From Parachlamydiales bacterium (GTDB lineage: Bacteria; Chlamydiota; Chlamydiia; Chlamydiales; Rhabdochlamydiaceae): a DNA stretch of 10,763 bases. The stretch lies in NCBI GenBank assembly GCA_020050965.1, contig JAGVJV010000189.1, positions 1 to 10,763 of the forward strand, given 5' to 3'. Below the pieces are notes generated by a model. It saw only the letters and a program-made list of their open reading frames with translations, had not been told where the DNA came from and did no database searches. Position numbers and translations under genes: made by a program. Each line of letters begins with the position of its first letter. Position 1 is the first letter of the stretch. Of the stretch, positions 1 to 5,445 are shown piece by piece.

Positions 1-425
1 TAGGTATAAAGGGACTATTTCTTCTTTTATTTCTCGCAAGCGGATGCCAGAGGGCGGCCCTCGTGGTTCAGCAGCAGAAAATCGGGCCCACCTATTTGGC
101 AAGCACAAATGTGGGGAGCCCCGATCCGCGCATCCCGCCCAACGGGCAGATGATCCTCGCCGAGTGGTGGATCCCGAGCAGAATCGTCAAACAGCACCCT
201 ACCTTACGCATCGACGTCCTCTTCTGCGACTATACCCAAGATTGTGTCGAATTCCCGATCAATCGCACCGTCGGCTATGAGACCTACAGCGTCCTCAACA
301 AAGAGTTTAAAGAGACCGGAGGCTTGCTCGCCTACAAAGCAGAAATCATCGATAGCGATGGAGAGGTCCTAGCCGATTGGAAACATCAGCTGTGGGTCGA
401 GCTTATTACTGCAGAAACAGAATAG
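1..425 (+). CDS. Small lipoprotein, 5' end cut by window edge
   Basis: The frame ending at the TAG at 423-425 is open back to the window edge. Upstream of the GTG at 63 it encodes a short hydrophobic stretch (GLFLLLFLASGC) that reads as a lipoprotein signal peptide with lipobox ASGC. The acylated cysteine would be the codon at 45-47, leaving about 126 mature residues. The true start must lie a few codons left of position 1; starting at the GTG at 63 would discard the signal. The mature part has no family I recognise. It contains two more cysteines close together (FCDYTQDC) and looks like a small beta-rich globular domain. The likely role is a membrane-attached envelope or periplasmic protein of unknown function. 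Its 3' end overlaps the convergent DAHP synthase gene by 40 bp. Coding is well supported; function is unknown. Confidence 0.8.
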   Translation, partial: GIKGLFLLLFLASGCQRAALVVQQQKIGPTYLASTNVGSPDPRIPPNGQMILAEWWIPSRIVKQHPTLRIDVLFCDYTQDCVEFPINRTVGYETYSVLNKEFKETGGLLAYKAEIIDSDGEVLADWKHQLWVELITAETE

Positions 426-1405
426 ATCAACTCTGCCGTAGTGGCAAAATCAATACAAGGATCCGTGATCGAAACTCCAGGCTGCAGACCCTCTAAGGGA
501 TTGTGGATCATCTGGCCGCCTGCTTGCAGATTGCTTTCAAGCATCATCCCCAAAATCTGTTGATTTCCATTCTGAATCTGCTCCAAAGCAGTCTGAAAGG
601 CCTTTTTTTGCAAAAAGTATTGACCCTGACAGTTTCCATGAGAGCAATCGATTAAAATGCGTGGAGGAAGCTCCTGCTCCCTCAGGCTGCAGACCGCTCT
701 CCGTACACTTGCCTCATCATAGTTCACACCATTGTGCGACCCCCTCAAGACCAAATGGGCATAGGGGTTTCCGCTGCTTTTGACCAATTGAAGCTTGCCC
801 GATTCACAAATATGCATGAAGTGATGAGAGTGGCGCGCTGAATGGATCCCATTAATGGCCGCCTCGATGTTGCCATCGACCGTATTTTTAAAACCGATCG
901 GCATCTTGAGCGAAGAGGCGAGATGGCGATGGATCTGCGACGAACTAGTGCGTGCTCCGATGCATCCCCAAGAAATCAAATCTTCGATGTAGGGGAGTAG
1001 ATGGGGCGTGAGAAATTCTGTCCCGGCAGCCATACCCATTTCAGCGAGCTGTACCAGCAGAGATCGGCTCTGCACTAATCCATAGCTAATATCATGAGAA
1101 CCATTCAAATGAGGATCATGAACGAGTCCCAGCCACCCTTTGCGCGTGCGTGGCTTTTCAATATAAGCGCGCATCACGATATAGCAGCTGTCCCGAACCT
1201 CATCTGCTAGCTCTTTGAGCGCCTTAGCATAGGTAAGGGCCTCTTCTACATTGTGAATGGAACATGGCCCTACAATCAAAAGAATGCGCGGATCTTGCCG
1301 ATCGAAAATACGCATGATCGTTTTGCGTGCATCGAGGACAAATTCGGCTCCACGTTTGCTGAGTGGAATTTGCTCGGTGAGATCTTTCGGTGCAATCAAA
1401 TGCAT
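386..1405 (-). CDS. aroG: 3-deoxy-7-phosphoheptulonate (DAHP) synthase, class I AroF/G/H type
   Basis: This enzyme condenses phosphoenolpyruvate with erythrose 4-phosphate to DAHP, the first step of the shikimate pathway, in the cytosol. The 339-residue product is close to the usual 340-355 of the AroG family. Family motifs run in order: GPCSIH, EKPRT-x-x-GW-x-GL-x-x-DPH, AAGTEFLTP, GARTSSSQIHRHLAS, GFKN-x-x-DG, RGS (RGG in E. coli), DCSHGN and SITDPC. The expected metal ligands are present as Cys48, His256, Glu290 and Asp315, so it should be active. ATG 1405 is chosen; a GTG directly before it (1408) would add one residue. Neither has a visible Shine-Dalgarno site. The gene follows the ankyrin gene on the same strand after a 29-bp gap. 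A weak promoter may overlap the ankyrin stop codon. Which aromatic product inhibits the enzyme cannot be read from sequence. Confidence 0.95.
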   Translation of the reverse strand: MHLIAPKDLTEQIPLSKRGAEFVLDARKTIMRIFDRQDPRILLIVGPCSIHNVEEALTYAKALKELADEVRDSCYIVMRAYIEKPRTRKGWLGLVHDPHLNGSHDISYGLVQSRSLLVQLAEMGMAAGTEFLTPHLLPYIEDLISWGCIGARTSSSQIHRHLASSLKMPIGFKNTVDGNIEAAINGIHSARHSHHFMHICESGKLQLVKSSGNPYAHLVLRGSHNGVNYDEASVRRAVCSLREQELPPRILIDCSHGNCQGQYFLQKKAFQTALEQIQNGNQQILGMMLESNLQAGGQMIHNPLEGLQPGVSITDPCIDFATTAELIYSVSAVISSTHS

Positions 1406-1411
1406 CACGCT

Positions 1412-1440
1412 AGGTTACCAGACGAAAAATTTGTTCACAA
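1412..1440 (-). promoter_or_regulatory. Weak candidate promoter for the DAHP synthase gene
   Basis: On the minus strand TTGTGA (1440-1435) and TAACCT (1417-1412) are separated by 17 bp. The -35 matches consensus at 4 of 6 bases; the -10 matches only at its T, A and final T. The TGA inside the -35 is the stop codon of the ankyrin gene. If used, transcription would start at or next to the ATG at 1405, giving a leaderless message, which fits the missing Shine-Dalgarno site. This is inference from position and partial matches. Confidence 0.3.
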
Positions 1441-1444
1441 ATTG
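1418..1444 (+). repeat. Direct repeat copy A flanking the ankyrin gene
   Basis: Positions 1418-1440 match 2291-2313 at 21 of 23 bases. With one single-base gap the match extends to 1444 and 2318. The core ACGAAAAATTTGT is identical in both. This copy includes the near-palindrome AATTTGT-TC-ACAAATT. It covers the last codons and stop of the ankyrin gene and lies just upstream of the DAHP synthase start. See copy B. Confidence 0.75.
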
Positions 1445-2223
1445 TTATTGAGATAAGTTCTCGCACTGTGAGAAGTGATGATGGTCGCATCGCGTTCAGT
1501 GAGGCGATCTCCCTTTTGTACCAATAGACGAATGATTTCCTGACATTTTATAGGATCTTTGTCCCAATACGAAGGGGAGGCCATCATGCCGATGCAGGAA
1601 AATCTCTTTCCAACTGATGAGATCTTTTCAATCCGGTTAACTAGGTAGTGGATCATCTCAAAAGTAGAAAGTTCCTCTCCAAGATACTTCCTAAAGTTAT
1701 CCTCTGTAAAGGTAGCTCCTTTTTCTAGAAGATAGATGGCAGTAGCAGAGTGGCCTCTGTTTAGAGCATATTCTAAAGCAGTTTTGCCGCCTCTTCCAAA
1801 GGTGCCTATGACCGCGCCGTTATCGCATAGAAGCTGCACAACTTTCAAATGCCCTTTATCAGCTGCAAGAGGAAGAAGTTTAGAGATGAGGGTATCTCCA
1901 TTTGGCACTGATGGGTCATTAGGGACTTTTTTCAGAGAAGGGTGTTTTAGAAAGAGTTCTTGAACCTGCTCGCCGTTTCCTTCAGTAATTGCATTCGCCA
2001 GCTTGCATAGAAGATTGTCTAGCCGTTTATTTGCCATAAACCAATTGGTATAGATGGCATACCCACCAAGAGAAATAGCACTCAGGATCACGATAGCTAC
2101 AACCGCGACGGCTTTGGCTAGACAACTACTTTTTTTAGAAACAGCTATTTCTAGAGGAACATTAAGAATTTTTGCACATCTTTCCCCCAGGTCGATCGTA
2201 TATAATGCCGTACTTAATCCCAT
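1435..2223 (-). CDS. Ankyrin-repeat protein with one N-terminal membrane segment
   Basis: The 262-residue product has a short polar N-terminus and a hydrophobic span at about 37-60 (AVAVVAIVILSAISLGGYAI), probably a transmembrane anchor. The C-terminal part holds ankyrin-type helices. Two repeats are clear, at about 111-140 (LLPLAADKGHLKVVQLLCDNGA) and 147-172 (TALEYALNRGHSATAIYLLEKGA). A degenerate one may lie at 70-100, and further helical material at 180-240. Ankyrin domains bind proteins; in intracellular bacteria such proteins are often host-directed, but this one could equally act inside the bacterium. The start ATG has GGAG nine bases upstream (2236-2233 on the minus strand) and a strong promoter, so it is expressed on its own. 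The gene is bracketed by a direct repeat, hinting at insertion next to the DAHP synthase gene. No specific partner can be named. Confidence 0.85.
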   Translation of the reverse strand: MGLSTALYTIDLGERCAKILNVPLEIAVSKKSSCLAKAVAVVAIVILSAISLGGYAIYTNWFMANKRLDNLLCKLANAITEGNGEQVQELFLKHPSLKKVPNDPSVPNGDTLISKLLPLAADKGHLKVVQLLCDNGAVIGTFGRGGKTALEYALNRGHSATAIYLLEKGATFTEDNFRKYLGEELSTFEMIHYLVNRIEKISSVGKRFSCIGMMASPSYWDKDPIKCQEIIRLLVQKGDRLTERDATIITSHSARTYLNNNL

Positions 2224-2254
2224 TTAGGTTATCTCCATATTTAAAAATGGAATT

Positions 2255-2283
2255 TTTATACCATCTATGGTCATTGCTATCAA
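2255..2283 (-). promoter_or_regulatory. Promoter of the ankyrin gene
   Basis: On the minus strand TTGATA (2283-2278) and TATAAA (2260-2255) are exactly 17 bp apart, each matching the sigma-70 consensus at 5 of 6 bases. The predicted start near 2248 leaves a leader of about 25 bases containing the GGAG ribosome site. Direct-repeat copy B lies immediately upstream of the -35, where an activator could bind. Confidence 0.7.
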
Positions 2284-2290
2284 GCAAATG

Positions 2291-2318
2291 CCATACGAAA
2301 AATTTGTGCACAATATTG
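2291..2318 (+). repeat. Direct repeat copy B flanking the ankyrin gene
   Basis: This is the partner of the copy at 1418-1444, in the same orientation and about 870 bp away. It holds the perfect 10-bp palindrome TTGTGCACAA (2304-2313). It sits in the divergent spacer between the ankyrin and Fic genes, just upstream of the ankyrin promoter. It could be a binding site shared by neighbouring promoters, or the scar of an insertion that brought in the ankyrin gene. Sequence alone does not decide between these. Confidence 0.75.
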
Positions 2319-2354
2319 GATCTAATAGGTAGAATAATAATCTGGAGAAGTCAT

Positions 2355-3434
2355 ATGGCATACACTATTCCACAACTTCCGCTTACTATTGATTTGGAGA
2401 CAAAGCCTATTTTGAAGCAGCTGACAAAGGCTCATCGAGCACTAGCAGAACTAAAGGGTGTAGTTGGAACGATTCCCAATCAGAGTATTTTGATTAGCAC
2501 TCTTTTCTTGCAGGAGGCGAAGGACAGTTCTGCCATTGAAAATATCATCACGACTCACGATGAGCTTTATCAAAGTGATGCTGTTGCAAAACAATTTACA
2601 ACATTTGCTGCCAAGGAAGTATATAGCTATGCCGCAGCTCTCCAAGATGGGTATCAAAAGGTGCGAAAAAGTGGGTTGATTACAAATATCCAAATCCTCG
2701 AGATACAGCAAACCTTAGTAGAAAATAGCGCTGGATTTCGCAAGCTGCCTGGAACGGTCCTGAAAAATGAAGCTACTGGTGCAATTGTGTATAGCCCCCC
2801 ACAAAGTGAATCAGAAATCCTGGCGCTAATGAATAACCTTGAGCAATTTATCAACGATGATCAACTCAGCGATGTTGACTCGCTGGTTAAAATGGCTATT
2901 ATTCACCATCAGTTTGAGAGTATTCATCCTTTCTATGATGGCAATGGCAGGACTGGGCGTATCTTGAATATGCTCTACTTAGTTAAAAACAATCTAATAG
3001 ATTCACCTGTATTGTATATGTCTCGATATATTAATCAAACAAAGGGGGAATATTATCGATTACTCCAAGCAGTTCGAGATGCCAAAGTTTGGGAAGAATG
3101 GATCCTTTATATGCTGATTGGGATCGAGCAAACTTCACATCAGACTACAAAGCTTATACATGATATAAGAGATTTAATGGAGAAATATAAAATTAAACTA
3201 CGTGAAGAGCTTCCTAAAATATATAGTCAAGATTTAATAAACAGCCTATTTCGCCATCCTTATACTAAAATCGATTTCATTACTGTCGAATTGCAAATCA
3301 CTCGCAAAACAGCTGCAAAATACCTCGAAGAAATTGTTCAGATTGGATTGTTGTCAAAACATAAAAAATTCAAAGAAAACTATTTTGTTAATGATGGTTT
3401 GTTTAACTTGCTATTGAATAACTCTCCTAAATAA
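2355..3434 (+). CDS. Fic-family AMPylase, class II (self-inhibited), with C-terminal winged helix
   Basis: Fic enzymes usually transfer AMP from ATP to hydroxyl side chains of target proteins. The 359-residue product has three parts. First is an N-terminal Fic_N-type region holding the inhibitory motif [ST]xxxE[GN] as S58-S-A-I-E62-N63. Second is the Fic core with an intact active-site motif, HPFYDGNGRTGR at 191-202, including the catalytic His191. Third is a helix-turn-helix-like segment at about 315-335 (TRKTAAKYLEEIVQIGLL). This order matches Shewanella SoFic. Inhibition is built in, so no separate antitoxin is needed and none is seen. The start is the ATG at 2355, with GGAG seven bases upstream; the frame is open further left (to 2172), but that part runs into the ankyrin gene and lacks domain character. 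The gene is much more A+T-rich than its core neighbours, suggesting acquisition. The target, bacterial or host, is unknown. Confidence 0.93.
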   Translation: MAYTIPQLPLTIDLETKPILKQLTKAHRALAELKGVVGTIPNQSILISTLFLQEAKDSSAIENIITTHDELYQSDAVAKQFTTFAAKEVYSYAAALQDGYQKVRKSGLITNIQILEIQQTLVENSAGFRKLPGTVLKNEATGAIVYSPPQSESEILALMNNLEQFINDDQLSDVDSLVKMAIIHHQFESIHPFYDGNGRTGRILNMLYLVKNNLIDSPVLYMSRYINQTKGEYYRLLQAVRDAKVWEEWILYMLIGIEQTSHQTTKLIHDIRDLMEKYKIKLREELPKIYSQDLINSLFRHPYTKIDFITVELQITRKTAAKYLEEIVQIGLLSKHKKFKENYFVNDGLFNLLLNNSPK

Positions 3435-3450
3435 ATTACTCCAAGCGACT

Positions 3451-3532
3451 TTCTCATGTGTAAATTCTTCGGTTTTTTACCCATGACATCATTCTCATGT
3501 GTAAATTTTTCTTTTTTTTACGCATGACATCA
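3451..3532 (+). repeat. Two tandem 41-bp units, each able to fold as a hairpin
   Basis: Units at 3451-3491 and 3492-3532 match at 37 of 41 bases. Each contains TCATGTGTAAA followed by a T-rich loop and then TTTAC-N-CATGA, giving an 11-bp stem with one non-Watson-Crick position. That position is T/C in unit 1 and T/G (wobble in RNA) in unit 2. Unit 1 carries CTTCGG in the loop. A few bases after unit 2 (TTTTCAAGT) may be a decayed third copy. The array lies just after the Fic stop codon and could stabilise or end that transcript, or bind a protein. Confidence 0.85.
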
Positions 3533-3540
3533 TTTTCAAG

Positions 3541-3563
3541 TACCCAAAAGGGCTTTTTGGGTA
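3541..3563 (+). terminator. Perfect hairpin between Fic and TetR genes, possible terminator
   Basis: TACCCAAAA and TTTTGGGTA form a perfect 9-bp stem around the 5-base loop GGGCT. The hairpin lies 107 bp after the Fic stop and upstream of the next promoter. No T-run follows outside the stem, so it is not a textbook intrinsic terminator. With the preceding hairpin array it could still act as one or protect the 3' end. The structure is certain; the role is inferred. Confidence 0.5.
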
Positions 3564-3573
3564 TCTGAGAATT

Positions 3574-3585
3574 TATCAATTGATA
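3574..3585. promoter_or_regulatory. 12-bp perfect palindrome upstream of TetR promoter
   Basis: TATCAATTGATA reads the same on both strands. It ends 21 bp before the -35 of the TetR-operon promoter, a position where a dimeric regulator could bind. No factor can be assigned. Confidence 0.4.
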
Positions 3586-3606
3586 CTGAATGACTTGTGA
3601 AAAAAT

Positions 3607-3636
3607 TTGCATTTAAATCGGGTAATTCCATATAAT
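3607..3636 (+). promoter_or_regulatory. Promoter of the TetR operon
   Basis: TTGCAT (3607-3612) and a perfect TATAAT (3631-3636) are 18 bp apart. The predicted start near 3643 gives a leader of about 20 bases. It should drive the regulator and the three genes behind it, since no other promoter of this quality was seen inside the operon. Confidence 0.75.
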
Positions 3637-3655
3637 GAGTAGCAACTCAATGAGT
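3636..3655. promoter_or_regulatory. Operator-like interleaved repeats over the TetR-operon start site
   Basis: TGAGT (3636-3640), ACTCA (3645-3649) and TGAGT (3651-3655) form two overlapping palindromes: TGAGT-agca-ACTCA and ACTCA-a-TGAGT. They begin at the last base of the -10 and cover the predicted transcription start. A repressor bound here would block transcription, so this is a plausible self-regulatory site for the adjacent TetR protein. Binding is inferred from position only; the half-sites are short. Confidence 0.45.
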
Positions 3656-3663
3656 GGTGACTT

Positions 3664-4242
3664 ATGAAAAGAAGTGAGCAAAAGCAACAGACCAAGGAAA
3701 AGCTTCTCAAGGCGGCCTTCGATAGATTTTCAACCGAGGGGATTTTGGCGACAAAAACCCTCGATATCGCCCAGAAGGCAGGTATTTCCCATGGGGCCAT
3801 TTTCGCCCATTTCCCTAATCGGGATGCGTTGCTTCTTTCGGTTATCGATGAATTTGGGATGCAGCTCGGAACGCAGTTTCAAACCCAGCTGCAGGAAGGG
3901 ACCGTCGGGGAGGTTTTGACCACCCACATAAATGTGCTGCGCGATTGGGAGCCTTTTTATACCCAGCTGGTGATCTGCGCGCCCCATCTTCCGTTGGAGA
4001 TCCGGACAGCGATTTTCACGATTCAGTCGGGGATTGCCGGCTTTATCGAAAGGGCCCTCGCAGGTCAAGCTTTTAAGGCGCCCATCCATTTAATCCTCAA
4101 TACATGGCTTGGCCTCATTCATTACTACTTGGCCAATCGAGATCTATTTTCAATCAATGGTTCTGTGCTAGCTGAAAAGGGCCCGGAGCTCATTCAATTT
4201 TTCGTCAATCTAACCAAAGGAGAAAACAATGAAAAAATGTGA
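3664..4242 (+). CDS. TetR/AcrR-family transcriptional regulator
   Basis: The 192-residue length is typical of the family. The N-terminal DNA-binding domain covers about 8-55: a first helix (KEKLLKAAFDRFSTEG), then a helix-turn-helix at about 31-50 (KTLDIAQKAGISHGAIFAHF) with the usual aromatic residues of the recognition helix. The remaining 135 residues are the variable all-helical ligand and dimer domain; they give no clue to the ligand. The protein probably represses its own operon and releases it when a small molecule binds. It overlaps the next gene by 14 bp and shares its promoter. The ATG at 3664 has only a weak upstream purine stretch (GAGTGGTGA). The function class is firm; the inducer is unknown. 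Confidence 0.92.
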   Translation: MKRSEQKQQTKEKLLKAAFDRFSTEGILATKTLDIAQKAGISHGAIFAHFPNRDALLLSVIDEFGMQLGTQFQTQLQEGTVGEVLTTHINVLRDWEPFYTQLVICAPHLPLEIRTAIFTIQSGIAGFIERALAGQAFKAPIHLILNTWLGLIHYYLANRDLFSINGSVLAEKGPELIQFFVNLTKGENNEKM

Positions 4243-4501
4243 ATCTTGTACATCATGCGGAATGCCTTTTAAAAGTGCCGCAGATCACGCATTAGGGAAT
4301 GAGAATATTCCTTATTGCCCATACTGTACCAATACGGAGGGGAAACTGAAGTCCTATGAAGAGGTTCTGCAGGGGACTACGGGATATTTCATCCACTCAC
4401 AAGGATTAGACCCCAAAGCGGCCAAGCAGATGGCAGAGACGCTCTTGAAGAAGCAGCCTGCTTGGAATCAAAAAAAACATAGCGGAGGATGTTGCTCATG
4501 A
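4229..4501 (+). CDS. Small putative zinc-ribbon protein
   Basis: The 90-residue product begins with C4-x-x-C7-x-x-C10-G-M-P-F and has a second pair C30-P-Y-C33. This is the four-cysteine zinc site of the Zn_ribbon_2 'putative zinc ribbon' family, with one extra cysteine. The rest is helical and ends in an unusual GGCCS tail with two more cysteines (88, 89). Members occur beside regulators and stress genes; no biochemical role is established that I know of. AGGAG at 4218-4222 precedes the ATG by six bases, a strong ribosome site inside the end of the TetR gene. Its stop codon overlaps the next start as ATGA. Expression is therefore tied to the TetR operon. Confidence 0.85.
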   Translation: MKKCESCTSCGMPFKSAADHALGNENIPYCPYCTNTEGKLKSYEEVLQGTTGYFIHSQGLDPKAAKQMAETLLKKQPAWNQKKHSGGCCS

Positions 4502-4983
4502 TAGCTGTAAGAACCGATTGGGAAAATTGTCTTGTTCAAGACTATAAAATTAATGAAACAGAAGCTCAGGCGATTCTAGCAGAATTGCCCGTGGAGATGA
4601 TCGAAAATGGAAAAATGTTCGATCTTTTTAAAGCGAAAACAAGAGAGGTTTTGCCAGCAAAGCACGATGAGGTTTGGAACAAGGATGAGGACGCTCTTTG
4701 TGCTGCTCCGGAATCCCATCTAGTGCTTGCCAATAATGACCGCGTGCGTGTTTTGAAAGTGACGGTTCTTCCTGGAAAAAAAGAGCCATTTCATACCCAT
4801 GAGTGGAGCAGCATCATGGTTGTCGCTAAGCAAAGTTCGCTGATTTATTTTACTCAAGACAGTCAACGAAACTCCAACCCACCCATAGGAATTTATCAGT
4901 TGCCGCCGGAAAAACTCCATGCTGTGGAGAACACTGGCACGACAGAATTTAAAGCAATTCGATTTGAAATAAAAGGAGAGTAA
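4498..4983 (+). CDS. Cupin-domain protein
   Basis: The 161-residue product carries a C-terminal cupin beta-barrel at about 70-160. Motif 1 is PGKKEPFHTHEW (His99 and His101) and motif 2 is PPEKLHAVENTG (His141), consistent with a three-histidine metal site. The lead-in ESHLVLANNDRVRVLKV is typical of small stand-alone cupins. The first 65 residues are helical and unrecognised. Such proteins include dioxygenases, isomerases and sensors, so the reaction cannot be named. The start at 4498 is preferred over the in-frame ATG at 4489: GGAGG (4484-4488) lies nine bases upstream and the start overlaps the previous stop as ATGA. It lies three bases before the VOC gene, in the TetR-controlled operon. 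Confidence 0.85.
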   Translation: MIAVRTDWENCLVQDYKINETEAQAILAELPVEMIENGKMFDLFKAKTREVLPAKHDEVWNKDEDALCAAPESHLVLANNDRVRVLKVTVLPGKKEPFHTHEWSSIMVVAKQSSLIYFTQDSQRNSNPPIGIYQLPPEKLHAVENTGTTEFKAIRFEIKGE

Positions 4984-4986
4984 TCA

Positions 4987-5445
4987 ATGAAACAAGCAGA
5001 AAAGAATATGTTCTGGTTTGACAATGTGGAATTTCGCACCCATGCCTGGCCTGGGTTAATGTGGGTTACCCCATGCATCCAGGTGCCCGATGTGGAAAAA
5101 GCTCGGGATCTTTATGTGCAAGTCTTTAACTTTGTGCCCATCTTTGAGACAGCAGGCCCAGAGAATCCTGAATTGATGATGATTCGGATGAGATACCGAG
5201 GGGCCAATTTTGTGATCACGAAAGAGGGCTTCGATTATGAAGGGGCCGCGCCTTCTACTAGTCAGAAGCCTTCGCCGCTTCTTTTTTATGTCTATGTCGA
5301 TAATGTCGATGAGACCTATCAAAAAGGGCTGCAAGCGGGAATGGAGTCCATGATGGAGCCTGGGGATGCTTATTGGGGGGATCGGAGAGCTCGCCTGAAG
5401 GATCCATTTGGCTATGTTTGGGACATTGCAAAAAGAGAATCTTAA
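4987..5445 (+). CDS. VOC-superfamily (glyoxalase/PhnB-like) protein
   Basis: The 152-residue product has two VOC-type halves. The first runs from about 27 (VTPCIQVPDVEKARDLYVQVFNF). The second runs from about 99 (LFYVYVDNVDETYQKGLQAG) and closes with WGDRRARLKDPFGYVWDIA, the typical end of PhnB/glyoxalase-like proteins. The histidine often found in the first strand of metal-binding members is not evident (VTPCIQV), so glyoxalase activity should not be assumed; binding or resistance roles also occur in the fold. AGGAG at 4974-4978 lies eight bases before the ATG. This is the last gene of the operon. Its TAA stop overlaps the stop of the convergent gene, both using the same TTAA. Confidence 0.88.
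   Translation: MKQAEKNMFWFDNVEFRTHAWPGLMWVTPCIQVPDVEKARDLYVQVFNFVPIFETAGPENPELMMIRMRYRGANFVITKEGFDYEGAAPSTSQKPSPLLFYVYVDNVDETYQKGLQAGMESMMEPGDAYWGDRRARLKDPFGYVWDIAKRES

Noticed and set aside
2172..2354. N-terminal extension of the Fic gene to an ATG at 2172
   Set aside because: It overlaps the start of the divergent ankyrin gene and its promoter and has no domain character. The ATG at 2355 has a proper ribosome site and begins a typical Fic_N sequence.
2355..3434. Fic/Phd-type toxin-antitoxin pair
   Set aside because: No small antitoxin gene lies next to it, and the inhibitory motif is inside the Fic protein itself.
3451..3532. CRISPR-like array
   Set aside because: Only two directly adjoining units with no unique spacers between them, and no cas genes nearby.
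3730..4089. 119-codon minus-strand frame opposite the TetR gene
   Set aside because: Antisense to a well-supported regulator, with no ribosome site or recognisable domain.
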